Shown here in pieces: positions 20,965-30,262 of a stretch of 64,000 bases of DNA. The position numbers were made by a program, and so were the translations under genes. The stretch spans positions 32,928-96,927 of the forward strand of contig NZ_AUDU01000040.1 in NCBI RefSeq assembly GCF_000425625.1, in the 5' to 3' direction. The first letter of the stretch is position 1, and the number at the start of each line of letters is the position of its first letter. The DNA is from Stutzerimonas azotifigens DSM 17556 (GTDB lineage Bacteria > Pseudomonadota > Gammaproteobacteria > Pseudomonadales > Pseudomonadaceae). Under the pieces are notes generated by a model. It was given only the letters and a program-made list of their open reading frames with translations, made no database searches and was not told the DNA's origin.

Positions 20965-21798
20965 ATGAACTGCCGCCGCCTCCTCGCCATCCTCGCGCTC
21001 AGCCTGCCCTGCGCAGCCTGGGCACAGGCGCCCATCATCGAGAGCGACTCCGGTGCCGGTTACGGTACCCAGAGCCCTTCCGCTGGCGGGCAGGGCGCTG
21101 GCGGCGGCAGTGCAGGTGCCTATGCCGGCGGCGGGGCCAGTACCCCGGCGTCGGCAGAAGGCATGCTGTTCATGCAGTTGCAGCAGTTGCAGGAAGAAAT
21201 CACCGAGCTGCGTGGCTTGGTGGAAGTCCAGCAGAACGAGATCGAGCGCCTGAGGCGCGAGAGCCTCGAGCGTTACCAGGATCTGGATCGACGTCTTTCG
21301 ACGAATCCGCCGCCCTCCGGCGCTTCGAGCAGCCAGAATTCCCCCGCTGTCGGCGCCATCGATGCCGGCGGCACCCCGACGCCGCCCGCGCCCGCCGCCC
21401 AGGCCGGCAGCGAGTCGGCCGATCCGGCGAAGGAAAAGCTGTACTACGACGCGGCCTTCGACCTAATCAAGGCCAAGGACTTCGACAAGGCCAGCCAGGC
21501 CTTCACCGCCTTCCTGCGCCGTTATCCCGACAGCCAGTACGCCGGCAATGCCCAGTACTGGCTCGGCGAGGTGAACCTCGCCAAGGGCGACCTCCAGGCC
21601 GCCGGCCAGGCCTTCGCCCGCGTCAGCCAGTCCTATCCGGACCACAACAAGGTGCCGGATTCGCTCTACAAGCTGGCCGACGTCGAGCAGCGCCTGGGCA
21701 ATCGCGACAAGGCCCAGGGCATTCTGCAGCAGGTCGTCTCCCAGTACCCCAACAGCTCCGCCGCCCAGCTCGCGCAGCGTCAGCTGAGCCGTCAGTAA
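20965..21798 (+). CDS. cpoB: Cell division coordinator CpoB (YbgF)
   Basis: 277-residue periplasmic protein: signal peptide 1-21 (ending AWA), a Gly/Ser/Ala-rich segment, a coiled coil at about 66-110 ([34 protein letters not shown] shows the heptads), an unstructured Pro/Ala linker, and C-terminal TPR repeats ([57 protein letters not shown]). In E. coli CpoB links PBP1B-driven wall synthesis to Tol-mediated outer-membrane constriction. It lies 6 bases after pal. Confidence 0.95.
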   Translation: MNCRRLLAILALSLPCAAWAQAPIIESDSGAGYGTQSPSAGGQGAGGGSAGAYAGGGASTPASAEGMLFMQLQQLQEEITELRGLVEVQQNEIERLRRESLERYQDLDRRLSTNPPPSGASSSQNSPAVGAIDAGGTPTPPAPAAQAGSESADPAKEKLYYDAAFDLIKAKDFDKASQAFTAFLRRYPDSQYAGNAQYWLGEVNLAKGDLQAAGQAFARVSQSYPDHNKVPDSLYKLADVEQRLGNRDKAQGILQQVVSQYPNSSAAQLAQRQLSRQ

Positions 21799-21893
21799 CC
21801 GTCCTCCGTCCGCAACGCGGAGCGCTGCGCCGGCTTCCGATGCGCCGTGCGTCCGGACGGGGCGGACCTCTTACCGCAGCCAGAGGTATACCC

Positions 21894-22568
21894 GTGAACG
21901 AAAAGAAGGCGGTCATCCTGCTTTCCGGCGGCCTGGATTCGGCCACTGTCGTCGCGATGGCGCGTGCCGAGGGTTATGCCTGCCATACCCTGAGCTTCGA
22001 CTATGGCCAGCGGCATCGGGCCGAACTGCAGGCCGCCGAGCGCATCGCCCGCCAGCTCGGCGCGGTTCGGCACAAGGTCGTGGGGCTGACGCTGGACGAC
22101 ATCGGCGGCTCGGCGCTCACCGACACGAGCATCCCCGTCCCGGATCATGAGACCCAGGGCATCCCGGTGACCTACGTGCCGGCGCGCAATACCGTGTTCC
22201 TGGCGCTGGCCCTCGGCTGGGCCGAGGTGATCGGTGCGCGGGACATCTTCATCGGGGTCAATGCGGTGGATTATTCCGGCTACCCGGATTGCCGGCCCGA
22301 GTTCATCCAGGCCTTCGAGCAGGTGGCCAACCTCGCCACCAAGGCCGGTGTCGAAGGGCAGGGGTTCAGGATCCAGGCGCCACTGCAGACCTTGAGCAAG
22401 GCGCAGATCATCCAGGCGGGCGTGGGGCTGGGCGTCGACTACGGGTTGACGGTGTCCTGCTACCAGGCCGACGAAGACGGCCGAGCCTGCGGGCGCTGCG
22501 ACAGCTGCCGCCTGCGTGCCAGGGGCTTTGCCGATGCGGGAATCGCCGACCCGACCCGCTATGTCTGA
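21894..22568 (+). CDS. queC: 7-cyano-7-deazaguanine synthase QueC
   Basis: 224-residue ATP-dependent enzyme that turns 7-carboxy-7-deazaguanine into preQ0 on the queuosine pathway. The PP-loop is SGGLDSAT (residues 11-18) and the C-terminal zinc site is the cysteine set in [17 protein letters not shown]. The GTG start at 21894 sits behind AGAGGT; a longer frame from 21840 lacks homology. Its usual upstream neighbour in Pseudomonas, queE, is not between it and cpoB. The stop codon forms part of an inverted repeat that reaches into the tRNA-Lys promoter. Confidence 0.95.
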   Translation: MNEKKAVILLSGGLDSATVVAMARAEGYACHTLSFDYGQRHRAELQAAERIARQLGAVRHKVVGLTLDDIGGSALTDTSIPVPDHETQGIPVTYVPARNTVFLALALGWAEVIGARDIFIGVNAVDYSGYPDCRPEFIQAFEQVANLATKAGVEGQGFRIQAPLQTLSKAQIIQAGVGLGVDYGLTVSCYQADEDGRACGRCDSCRLRARGFADAGIADPTRYV

Positions 22569-22587
22569 TTTTATTTGTCGGAACGTA

Positions 22588-22615
22588 TTGATTTAGCCAA
22601 TAAAATCAGTATCAT
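22588..22615 (+). promoter_or_regulatory. Probable sigma-70 promoter of tRNA-Lys
   Basis: TTGATT (22588-22593), a 16-base spacer and TATCAT (22610-22615) lie 13 bases before the tRNA. The spacer contains one arm (ATAAAATCAG) of an inverted repeat whose other arm (CTGATTTTAT) is at 22565-22574. Confidence 0.6.
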
Positions 22616-22627
22616 GCGCTTCGCGTT

Positions 22628-22703
22628 GGGTCGTTAGCTCAGTCGGTAGAGCAGTTGGCTTTTAACCAATTGGTCGTAGGTTCGAATCCTACACGACCCA
22701 CCA
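22628..22703 (+). tRNA. tRNA-Lys (anticodon TTT)
   Basis: 76-base tRNA with encoded CCA. The acceptor stem GGGTCGT pairs with ACGACCC. The D-arm contains AGCTCAGTCGGTAGAGC, the anticodon loop reads CTTTTAA with anticodon TTT, and the T-arm contains GGTTCGAATCC. In P. aeruginosa the tRNA-Lys gene at this chromosomal position is an integration site for large genomic islands. Here nadA follows within 265 bases, so the site is unoccupied. Confidence 0.97.
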
Positions 22704-22723
22704 TAATTCGCTGAATGCAGAAG

Positions 22724-22756
22724 AAAACCGGAGCCGCGAGGCGTCCGGTTTTTTTT
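22724..22756 (+). terminator. Rho-independent terminator after tRNA-Lys
   Basis: The stem AACCGGA / TCCGGTT around a GCCGCGAGGCG loop (which can itself pair) is followed by eight Ts. It lies 20 bases after the tRNA. Confidence 0.88.
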
Positions 22757-22965
22757 CGTCTCGAGCGGCTGTGCCGCTGCTCGTGGAGCCCGCAGGCCCC
22801 GAGCCGGCCAGGGGCCTGCATTGCTTTTCAGTCCGGCGCACCATGGGCTAGTATCCGGCCTCCAGCCCCATGCGAGCCGTCGCAACGTCCCGTCACGACG
22901 CTCGAACGAGCCCGGCAGAGGCCGATATCCGTAGTTTCGCGCGCGTCGCGCCAGCAGGTCGTACC

Positions 22966-24024
22966 ATGTCGCAGATACCCGAGCGCATCCTTGTCCAGGC
23001 CCATCTGGCTGCCAGACAGCCCGTTCCGCTCACGCCCGAACGCGAAGCGCAGTTGCGCCGCGAAATCGCCGAGGAGCTCGAGCGTCAGGATGCCGTCCTG
23101 GTCGCCCACTTCTATACCGATCCGGTGATCCAGGCGCTCGCCGAGGAGACCGGCGGTTGCGTGTCCGACTCGCTGGAAATGGCCCGCTTCGGCAACCAGC
23201 ATCCGGCGCGCACCGTGGTGGTCGCGGGCGTGCGCTTCATGGGCGAGACCGCCAAAATCCTCAACCCGGAAAAGCGTGTGCTGATGCCAACGCTGGAGGC
23301 GACCTGTTCGCTCGACCTCGGCTGCCCGGTGGAGGAGTTCTCCGCCTTCTGCGACCAGCACCCCGAGCGCACGGTGGTGGTCTATGCCAACACCTCGGCG
23401 GCGGTGAAGGCCCGGGCCGACTGGGTGGTGACCTCCAGCTGCGCGCTGGAGATCGTCGAGAGCCTGGTGGACAACGGCGAAACGATCATCTGGGGTCCGG
23501 ACCGCCACCTGGGGCGCTACATCCAGCGCGAGACCGGTGCCGACATGCTGATCTGGGATGGCGCCTGCATCGTCCACGAGGAGTTCAAGGCCAAGCAATT
23601 GGCCGACCTGAAAGCGTTGTATCCCGATGCCGCGGTGCTGGTGCATCCGGAGTCGCCGGAGACGGTCATCGAACTGGCCGACGCGGTCGGCTCGACCAGC
23701 CAGATGATCAAGGCGGCGCAAACGCTGCCCAATTCCACCTTCATCGTCGCGACCGACCGCGGCATCTTCTACAAGATGCAGCAGCTGTGTCCGGACAAGC
23801 AGTTCATCGAGGCGCCCACCGCCGGGAACGGGGCGGCCTGCCGCAGCTGCGCGCACTGCCCGTGGATGGCGATGAACACGCTGGAGCGAACGCTCGACTG
23901 CCTGCGCACCGGCAGCAACGAGATCCAGGTGGACCCGGCCCTCGTCCCGCGGGCGGTCCGGCCGCTCAAGCGGATGCTCGACTTCACCCAGGCGGCGCGC
24001 CTGAAGCTGGCCGGCAACGCCTGA
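22966..24024 (+). CDS. nadA: Quinolinate synthase A
   Basis: 352-residue 4Fe-4S enzyme that condenses iminoaspartate with dihydroxyacetone phosphate to quinolinate in de novo NAD synthesis. Cluster-ligand cysteines are in the segments [23 protein letters not shown] and [16 protein letters not shown]; the last is the usual C-terminal CxxCxxC-like site. The start [14 protein letters not shown] is preferred; an in-frame extension from 22870 is not family sequence. The gene is monocistronic and convergent with the protease gene downstream. Confidence 0.95.
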   Translation: MSQIPERILVQAHLAARQPVPLTPEREAQLRREIAEELERQDAVLVAHFYTDPVIQALAEETGGCVSDSLEMARFGNQHPARTVVVAGVRFMGETAKILNPEKRVLMPTLEATCSLDLGCPVEEFSAFCDQHPERTVVVYANTSAAVKARADWVVTSSCALEIVESLVDNGETIIWGPDRHLGRYIQRETGADMLIWDGACIVHEEFKAKQLADLKALYPDAAVLVHPESPETVIELADAVGSTSQMIKAAQTLPNSTFIVATDRGIFYKMQQLCPDKQFIEAPTAGNGAACRSCAHCPWMAMNTLERTLDCLRTGSNEIQVDPALVPRAVRPLKRMLDFTQAARLKLAGNA

Positions 24025-24052
24025 GGCTGGCGGCGAGCGCCCGCTCGCCGAC

Positions 24053-25486
24053 TCAGCGCAGCATCTGGTCGACCATGCGCTTCTCTTCCATCAGCTGCTT
24101 CTGGCGTGCGTCGATGCGCGCGGAAACCTGGAAGTTGCTTGCCCGGCGCTTGGCGAAGTCCAGTTGCTGGATCGCCTGGTCGTAGTCGCCCACCAGCGAG
24201 AAATATTCTGCGCGCGCCTCGTGCAGGCCGACGATGTTGCCGGTCAGCCCGCGAATCTCCGCCACCTGATACCAGACGTCCGGGTCCTTGTTGCGTTGCC
24301 CGACGAGGGCGTCGAGCGCCTGCTCGGCCTCCGCCCGCTTGCCTTCCTTGATCAGCAGGTCGATGTTCGCCTGTCGCACCGGATAGCTGGAGGGATAGAG
24401 CTGCCGCAGCCGATCGAGCCGCGTGCGCGCGGCCTGCAGGCGGTTGGCGGTGATGTCCAGTTCGATGCGTGCGAGGTTGTAGACCGCGTCGTCCGGCGCC
24501 TGCGCCAGCAGGGCGTCGAGTTCGGCGGCGGCTTCCTGCAACTGGCCGCTGCGGATGTGGGCCAGGGCCAGGCCGTAGCGGGCGGCCGGCTGATCCGGAT
24601 TCTCGCTGAGCAGGGCGCGGAAGCGCTTGGCGCTGACGCCCGGGGTCTGCTCGAAATGCAGCTCCATGCGCGCGCGCATCTGCTGGTAGCGCACGCTGTC
24701 CTCGGTGCCGCCGGTGGGCAGCTGCGAGGCGCGGTTGCGGGTGTCGGCGATCCGCGATTCGGTGACCGGGTGGGTCAGCAGGAACTCCGGTGGCTTCTGG
24801 TCGTAGCGGTACTGGCGCAGCAGCCGTTCGAACATCTGCGGCATGGCGAGCGGATCGTAGCCGGCGCGCTCCAGATTGAGCAGGCCGATGCGGTCGGCCT
24901 CCTGTTCGTTCTGCCGCGAGAACGAGCGTTGCGCCTGGATCGCCGCTGCCTGGCTGGAGGCGATGGCGGCGATCCCGGCGTCGCCGGCGCCCGCCGCGGC
25001 GGCCACCACGCCGGCCAGCAGGGCGGCCATCAGCGGCAGCTGCATGCGCTGCTGCGCCTCGAGCCCGCGGGCGAAATGGCGCTGCGACAGGTGCGCCAGT
25101 TCGTGCGCGAGCACCGAGGCGTATTCGGCTTCGGTCTGCGCATGCAGGAACAGCCCGCCGTTGACGCCGATGATCCCGCCGGGCGCGGCGAAGGCGTTCA
25201 GCTGCGGGCTTTCCAGCAGCACGAACGCCAGGCGCCGGTCTTCCAGCTGGCTGGTTTCGGCCAGGCGGTAGACGCTGGTCTCCACGTAGTCCTTCAGCAG
25301 CGGATCGGACAGCTGCTCGACCTGGCGGCGCAGCAGGCTCAGCCAGGCGCGGCCGAGCAGATGCTCCTGTTCCGGCGACACGATGCTCGAGCTCGCATCG
25401 CCCAGCGAAGGCAGGTCGCTGGCGGCGTGGGCGGGGGTGGCCAGCAGGCAGGCGAGCGTCAGCAGGGTGGGGCGCAGCAGGTTCAT
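24053..25486 (-). CDS. Periplasmic M48 metalloprotease, BepA-like
   Basis: 477-residue exported zinc protease with TPR tail, similar in layout to E. coli BepA (YfgC). Signal peptide about 1-21 (ending AHA), then the M48 catalytic domain with zinc motif AHELAHLSQRH (His128, Glu129, His132) and the downstream ExEAD motif NEQEADRIGL (about 193-202). From about 300 onward lie TPR-like repeats (ARYGLALAHIRSGQLQEAAAEL and others). BepA assists LptD assembly and degrades stalled outer-membrane proteins; a similar quality-control role is inferred. Transcribed opposite to nadA and tusA. Confidence 0.9.
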   Translation of the reverse strand: MNLLRPTLLTLACLLATPAHAASDLPSLGDASSSIVSPEQEHLLGRAWLSLLRRQVEQLSDPLLKDYVETSVYRLAETSQLEDRRLAFVLLESPQLNAFAAPGGIIGVNGGLFLHAQTEAEYASVLAHELAHLSQRHFARGLEAQQRMQLPLMAALLAGVVAAAAGAGDAGIAAIASSQAAAIQAQRSFSRQNEQEADRIGLLNLERAGYDPLAMPQMFERLLRQYRYDQKPPEFLLTHPVTESRIADTRNRASQLPTGGTEDSVRYQQMRARMELHFEQTPGVSAKRFRALLSENPDQPAARYGLALAHIRSGQLQEAAAELDALLAQAPDDAVYNLARIELDITANRLQAARTRLDRLRQLYPSSYPVRQANIDLLIKEGKRAEAEQALDALVGQRNKDPDVWYQVAEIRGLTGNIVGLHEARAEYFSLVGDYDQAIQQLDFAKRRASNFQVSARIDARQKQLMEEKRMVDQMLR

Positions 25487-25591
25487 CCGGTCGGGCTCGT
25501 GTAGGCAGAAACGCTACTGTAGCCTCCTGTTGCAGCGGCTGGCCAGCAGTGGTCCTGGCTCGGTATTCTCTCGCCTTTGAAGGAGAGACGG

Positions 25592-25843
25592 ATGCCACAA
25601 GACACTGCCGGGACGCCCCCTCACGACGTCGAGCTGGACGCTTCCGGGCTCAATTGCCCGATGCCCCTGCTCAAGGCCAAGCTCGAGCTCAACCGCATGG
25701 ACAGCGGGAAGGTGCTCAAGGTGACCGCCACCGACCCGGGCTCGCAGCGCGACTTCCGCAGCTTCGCCACTATCGCGGGGCATGCCCTGCTGCGCGAGGA
25801 GTGCGTGTCTGGCGTGTTCCATTACTGGTTGCGCAAGGCGTGA
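25592..25843 (+). CDS. tusA: TusA/SirA-family sulfur carrier protein
   Basis: 83-residue protein with the defining motif of the family, LDASGLNCPMPLLKAK, in which the CPxP cysteine carries persulfide sulfur. In E. coli TusA passes sulfur from IscS toward tRNA 2-thiouridine; pseudomonads have several paralogs, so the exact role of this one is open. The ATG at 25592 follows AAGGAGAGA. The stop is 14 bases before the AI-2E family transporter gene, and the two are probably co-transcribed. Confidence 0.88.
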   Translation: MPQDTAGTPPHDVELDASGLNCPMPLLKAKLELNRMDSGKVLKVTATDPGSQRDFRSFATIAGHALLREECVSGVFHYWLRKA

Positions 25844-25857
25844 GGCAGGGGACGGTC

Positions 25858-26934
25858 ATGCTGCAGGTCGTGCGCCGCTGGATCCATCGCTACTTCTCCA
25901 ACGAGGAAGCGCTGGTCCTGATGCTGCTGCTGATCGCCGTTTTCGCGATCGTGCTGACACTGGGCGACATCCTGGCGCCGGTCATCGCCGGGCTGGTGCT
26001 CGCCTACCTGATGCAGGGGGTGGTGGCCAAGCTGGAACAGTGGCGGGTGCCGCACCTGGCGGCGGTGTGGCTGGTGTTCACGCTGTTCGTCGGGGCGCTG
26101 GCGCTGTGCATGCTGGTACTGGTTCCGCTGCTCTGGCAGCAGGTGCAGAACCTGTTCAACGAATTGCCGCGCATGCTCACCGAGTGGCAGGCGTTGCTCC
26201 TGCTGTTGCCCGAGCGCTATCCGCAACTGATTACCGAGGCTCAGGTGCTGCAGGCGATTGGCGGCTTCCGCGGCGAACTCGGGCGGTTCGGGCAGGTCCT
26301 GCTGACCTCGTCGCTGTCGAACCTGCCCCTGCTGCTGGGGCTGATGATCTACCTGGTGCTGGTGCCGATCCTGGTGTTCTTCTTCCTCAAGGACCGCGAG
26401 CAGATCGCCGCCTGGATCGGCGGCTACATGCCGCGCGAACGGGGCCTGATCGTCCAGGTGGCCGGCGAAATGAACCAGCAGATCGCCAACTACATCCGCG
26501 GCAAGGCGATCGAGATCCTCATCTGCGCCGTGGTGTCATACGCCGTGTTCGCCTACATGAAGCTGAACTATGCGGCCCTGCTCGCGCTGCTGGTCGGCCT
26601 GTCGGTGGTGGTGCCCTACATCGGCGCCACGGTGGTGACCGTCCCGATCGCGCTCATCGGGCTGTTCCAGTGGGGCTGGGGCGACCAGTTCCTCTACCTG
26701 ATGATCGCCTACGCCATCATCCAGGCGCTGGACGGCAACGTGCTGGTGCCGCTGCTGTTCTCCGAGGCGGTGAACCTGCACCCGGTGGCGATCATCTGCG
26801 CGGTACTGCTGTTCGGCGGGCTCTGGGGCTTCTGGGGCGTGTTCTTCGCGATTCCGCTGGCCACCCTGTGCAAGGCGGTGATCAACGCCTGGCCAAGGCA
26901 GGGGGTGGTGGCCCCGCCGCTCGGCGAGGCCTGA
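25858..26934 (+). CDS. AI-2E/PerM family permease
   Basis: 358-residue polytopic membrane protein (about eight hydrophobic segments). Family sequences include LGDILAPVIAGLVLAYLMQGVV near the start and GLSVVVPYIGATVVTVPIALIGLFQWG and VLVPLLFSEAVNLHPVAIICAVLLFGGLWGFWGVFFAIPLAT near the end. The AI-2E (TqsA/PerM) family includes putative autoinducer exporters and Na+/H+ antiporters, so the substrate is uncertain. Starts at ATG 25858, coupled to the sulfur carrier gene. Confidence 0.9.
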   Translation: MLQVVRRWIHRYFSNEEALVLMLLLIAVFAIVLTLGDILAPVIAGLVLAYLMQGVVAKLEQWRVPHLAAVWLVFTLFVGALALCMLVLVPLLWQQVQNLFNELPRMLTEWQALLLLLPERYPQLITEAQVLQAIGGFRGELGRFGQVLLTSSLSNLPLLLGLMIYLVLVPILVFFFLKDREQIAAWIGGYMPRERGLIVQVAGEMNQQIANYIRGKAIEILICAVVSYAVFAYMKLNYAALLALLVGLSVVVPYIGATVVTVPIALIGLFQWGWGDQFLYLMIAYAIIQALDGNVLVPLLFSEAVNLHPVAIICAVLLFGGLWGFWGVFFAIPLATLCKAVINAWPRQGVVAPPLGEA

Positions 26935-26946
26935 GGGGGAGGGCGG

Positions 26947-27420
26947 TCAGCCGCGGGCGAGGGCCTGCGCCGCTGCCAGCACGGCGTCCACGTGGCCGGG
27001 TACCTTGACCCCGCGCCATTCGCGCCGCAGTACGCCCTCGCGGTCGATGAGGAAAGTGCTGCGGTCGATGCCGAGGTATTCCTTGCCGTAGAGCTTCTTC
27101 AGCTTGATCACGTCGAACAGCTTGCACAGCGTCTCGTCCGGATCGGAAATGAGCTCGAACGGAAAGCCCTGCTTGCTGCGAAAGTTCTCGTGGCTCCTCA
27201 GGCCGTCGCGCGAGACGCCGAATACCAGGGTGTCGGCGGCGAGGAAGTCCTGGTGGCGGTCGCGGAAGCGCTGGCCCTGGGTGGTGCAGCCCGGGGTGCT
27301 GTCCTTGGGGTAGAAGTAGAGCACCACCTGCCGGCCTTTCAGCTCCTCCAGGCGGACCGTCTGGCCGCTGGTGGCCTGGGCTTCGAAGGCGGGAACGGGT
27401 TGGTCGAGCGTCACGGCCAT
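26947..27420 (-). CDS. bcp: Thiol peroxidase Bcp (peroxiredoxin Q)
   Basis: 157-residue peroxiredoxin. The peroxidatic cysteine lies in FYPKDSTPGCTTQGQRFRD. The resolving cysteine five residues later in E. coli Bcp (PGCTVQAC) is glycine/glutamine here, leaving a distant cysteine in DETLCKLFDV as the only other candidate. It reduces hydrogen and organic peroxides using thioredoxin or other thiols. Located just downstream of gcvR on the same strand, with 9 bases between the genes; gcvR-bcp next to dapA is a conserved gammaproteobacterial arrangement. Confidence 0.94.
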   Translation of the reverse strand: MAVTLDQPVPAFEAQATSGQTVRLEELKGRQVVLYFYPKDSTPGCTTQGQRFRDRHQDFLAADTLVFGVSRDGLRSHENFRSKQGFPFELISDPDETLCKLFDVIKLKKLYGKEYLGIDRSTFLIDREGVLRREWRGVKVPGHVDAVLAAAQALARG

Positions 27421-27429
27421 GGGGTGTCC

Positions 27430-27987
27430 TTAGGTGTTCTGCGGGCGCCAGGGTTCGATCAGGGCGTCCAGGTTGAGGGCGTCGGCGAAGTCGAGGAACT
27501 GGTCGCGCAGCCAGCTGATCTGGGTGCCGGCCGGCAGGGTGACCGTCAGGGTGGCGTTGAGCATGGTGCCGCCGGTCTGCGGTGCCAGGTAGGTGTCGCA
27601 GGTCATGCTTTCCAGTTCGACGCGGTGGTCGCTGAAGAACTGGCACAGCTCGCTGAGGATGTCCGGCCGATAGGCGGCGCTGACGTAGGCGACGTAGGGC
27701 AGCGCCTGCGGGCGCACTTCCATCGCTGCGCTGCGTACCACGTCGGTGCTGAAACCGTGGCGCTTGGCCAGCCCTGGCAGGGCCGATTCCATCCGCGCCA
27801 GCGCATCCCAGCTGCCGGAGATCTGCAGCACCAGCGCGCTGTACTCGCCATGCCGGCTCAGGCGGCTGCTGACGATGGCGCAGCGGTTTTCGTGACAGGC
27901 GCGCGAGAGTACGTTGGTCAGCTCCATGGGGTTCGGACCCAGGGCGCTGATGACGAGGAACTGTTCGCGTACGGTAGCGGTGGACAT
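27430..27987 (-). CDS. gcvR: GcvR-type glycine cleavage system regulator
   Basis: 185-residue protein with two ACT domains (EQFLVISALGPNPMELTNVLSRACHENRCAI and YVAYVSAAYRPDILSELCQFFSDHRVELESM). In E. coli GcvR senses glycine and blocks GcvA activation of the glycine cleavage operon. No gcv genes are in this window. The ATG at 27987 gives MSTATVREQFLV; the longer frame from 28050 is non-conserved. Divergent from dapA across 202 bases and probably co-transcribed with bcp. Confidence 0.9.
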   Translation of the reverse strand: MSTATVREQFLVISALGPNPMELTNVLSRACHENRCAIVSSRLSRHGEYSALVLQISGSWDALARMESALPGLAKRHGFSTDVVRSAAMEVRPQALPYVAYVSAAYRPDILSELCQFFSDHRVELESMTCDTYLAPQTGGTMLNATLTVTLPAGTQISWLRDQFLDFADALNLDALIEPWRPQNT

Positions 27988-28189
27988 GCGGTGATCCTGC
28001 AAAAATGAGCGGCTCGGGATGCCGGGCCGAAAACCGCTAAGGGTAGCCAAAAGCGGTCGCCGAGGGAATGCGTAAGGTCCCGGCGGTGGCTGCGGGTGCC
28101 GCGCCGGAGCGGCGTCTCGCCTCGGCTATCGCAAAGCGCCAAGGAGCCTTGTACCATTACGCCCTCTCTTTTCCAGCAGGGGTGGTCGC

Positions 28190-29068
28190 ATGATTTCGGG
28201 CAGTATGGTGGCACTGGTCACGCCCATGGATGCACAGGGCGGTCTGGACTGGGACAGCCTGGGCAAACTGGTGGACTTCCATCTGCAGGAAGGCACCGAC
28301 GCGATCGTGGCGGTCGGCACCACCGGCGAGTCGGCGACCCTGGACGTCGACGAGCACGTCGAGGTGATTCGCCGCGTCGTCGACCAGGTCAACGGCCGCA
28401 TCCCGGTCATCGCCGGCACCGGCGCCAACTCCACCCGCGAGGCGGTCGAGCTGACCGAACTGGCCAAGGGCGCCGGCGCCGACGCCTGCCTGCTGGTGAC
28501 CCCCTACTACAACAAGCCGACCCAGGAAGGCCTGTACCAGCACTTCCTGCACATCGCCGAATCCGTGGCGATCCCGCAGATCCTCTACAACGTGCCGGGC
28601 CGTACCGCCTGCGACATGCTGCCGGAGACCATCGAGAGGCTGTCGAAGGTGGACAACATCATCGGCGTGAAGGAAGCCACCGGCGACCTGCAGCGCGGCC
28701 GCGAGGTGCTGGACCGCGTCGCGCCGGGCTTCCTCGTCTATTCCGGTGACGACGCCACCGCCGTCGAGCTGATGCTGATGGGCGGCAAAGGCAACATCTC
28801 GGTGACCGCCAACGTGGCGCCGCGTGCCATGAGCGAGCTGTGCGCCGCGGCGATCGCCGGCGACGCGGAGAAGGCGCGGGCCATCCACCAGAAGCTGCTG
28901 CCGCTGCACCAGATGCTGTTCATCGAGGCCAACCCGATTCCGGTCAAGTGGGCACTGCACGAGATGGGCATGATGCCCGACGGCATCCGCCTGCCGCTGA
29001 CCTGGCTGAGCCCCCGTTGCCAAGAACCGCTGCGTCAGGCCATGCGCCAGTCGGGCATGCTGGCGTGA
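28190..29068 (+). CDS. dapA: 4-hydroxy-tetrahydrodipicolinate synthase
   Basis: 292-residue TIM-barrel aldolase that condenses pyruvate with aspartate semialdehyde, the first committed step of lysine and diaminopimelate synthesis. The Schiff-base lysine is in [11 protein letters not shown], the catalytic tyrosine in [13 protein letters not shown], and the GTTGESATL loop is conserved. The start [14 protein letters not shown] is standard. It is followed after 14 bases by bamC, a conserved pairing. Confidence 0.97.
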   Translation: MISGSMVALVTPMDAQGGLDWDSLGKLVDFHLQEGTDAIVAVGTTGESATLDVDEHVEVIRRVVDQVNGRIPVIAGTGANSTREAVELTELAKGAGADACLLVTPYYNKPTQEGLYQHFLHIAESVAIPQILYNVPGRTACDMLPETIERLSKVDNIIGVKEATGDLQRGREVLDRVAPGFLVYSGDDATAVELMLMGGKGNISVTANVAPRAMSELCAAAIAGDAEKARAIHQKLLPLHQMLFIEANPIPVKWALHEMGMMPDGIRLPLTWLSPRCQEPLRQAMRQSGMLA

Positions 29069-29082
29069 GGGAAGGATCACGG

Positions 29083-30180
29083 ATGAAACGACTGGCCGGA
29101 TTCTCGACCCTCGCGCTGATCGTCTCCAGTACCAGCGGCTGTGGCTGGCTGTGGGGTGACGACGGCTATTTCCGCGACCGCGGCAGCGATTATCTGGCGG
29201 CCCATGAAACGGCGCCGATGGAGATCCCGGCCGGCGTCCAGATGCGTCCGCTGGAGCCCCTGCTGCCCGTTCCGCAGCAGGTCGCGTCGCCGCGCAACGG
29301 CGACAAGTACGAAGTGCCGCGCCCGCAGAAGCTGCAGGTGGTCGAGCAGGCCAGCGATTTCAGCCTGCAGCGCTCCGGCGAGCGGCGCTGGCTGGTCGCC
29401 CTGCGCAGCCCGGCGCAGGCCTGGACCGCCGTTCGCCAGTACTTCGCCGACAACGGCTTCGCGATCGCCGAAGAGCGCCCGCAGACCGGCGAGTTCGTCA
29501 CCGAGTGGCAGCGCCCGGGTGACCTCGACGGCTCGCTCGCCCGGCACCTGGGCAACGGCTCGACGGAAACCCGCGTGCGCGTGCGCGTCGAACCGGGCGT
29601 ACAGCGCAACACCAGCGAAATCTCCATCCTCAGCGCCCAGCGGCCGGCCGGCAGCAGCGCGGACGTGCCCTTCGCCGAGCGCCCGGAGCATCCGAACGTA
29701 GATGCCGCCCTGCTCGACGGCCTGCTCACCAGCCTGGCCAGCGGCCAGCAGGGCGGGCCGGTGTCCCTGCTCGCCGAGCGGCAATACGACGCGCCGGATC
29801 GGGTCGCCATGACCCAGGACGGCAGCGGCAACCCGATCCTCGAGCTCGACACCGACCTCAACCGTGCCTGGTCGAGCGTCGGCCGCGCGCTACAGGCCGG
29901 TGACGTACGGGTCGACGACCTCAATCGCAGCCTCGGGGTCTACTACATCAACCTGGCCGAAGGTGCGGTCAATCCGGACGAGCGCCCGGGCTTCTTCGCG
30001 CGCCTGTTCGGCAGCGAGCCGGACGAGAAGGAAATCGAAGCGCGCGCCCAGCGCTATCAGGTGCGCCTGACCGACGTCGGCAACAGCGTGCAGGTGTCGG
30101 TCGAGAAGAACCTCGACACGGTCGCCCCGGCCGACGTGGCCCAACGCATCCTGCGGCTGATCCAGGACAACCTGGGCTGA
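29083..30180 (+). CDS. bamC: Outer membrane assembly lipoprotein BamC
   Basis: 365-residue lipoprotein of the BAM complex (formerly NlpB), which inserts beta-barrel proteins into the outer membrane. The lipobox is SSTSGC (Cys20), followed by the unstructured BamD-binding segment (YFRDRGSDYLAAHETAPMEIP) and two helix-grip domains (about 95-200 and 230-365). Family sequence SERRWLV-like GERRWLVALRSPAQAWTAVRQYFADNGF is visible. Begins at ATG 29083 after dapA. Confidence 0.93.
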   Translation: MKRLAGFSTLALIVSSTSGCGWLWGDDGYFRDRGSDYLAAHETAPMEIPAGVQMRPLEPLLPVPQQVASPRNGDKYEVPRPQKLQVVEQASDFSLQRSGERRWLVALRSPAQAWTAVRQYFADNGFAIAEERPQTGEFVTEWQRPGDLDGSLARHLGNGSTETRVRVRVEPGVQRNTSEISILSAQRPAGSSADVPFAERPEHPNVDAALLDGLLTSLASGQQGGPVSLLAERQYDAPDRVAMTQDGSGNPILELDTDLNRAWSSVGRALQAGDVRVDDLNRSLGVYYINLAEGAVNPDERPGFFARLFGSEPDEKEIEARAQRYQVRLTDVGNSVQVSVEKNLDTVAPADVAQRILRLIQDNLG

Positions 30181-30262
30181 CCGCCCGGTGCTGCTGCGAT
30201 CCTCTGACAGGCGAGCCCCCGGACATCGCCTGTCTTCGTTTCTGACACATGCGGAATAGCCC

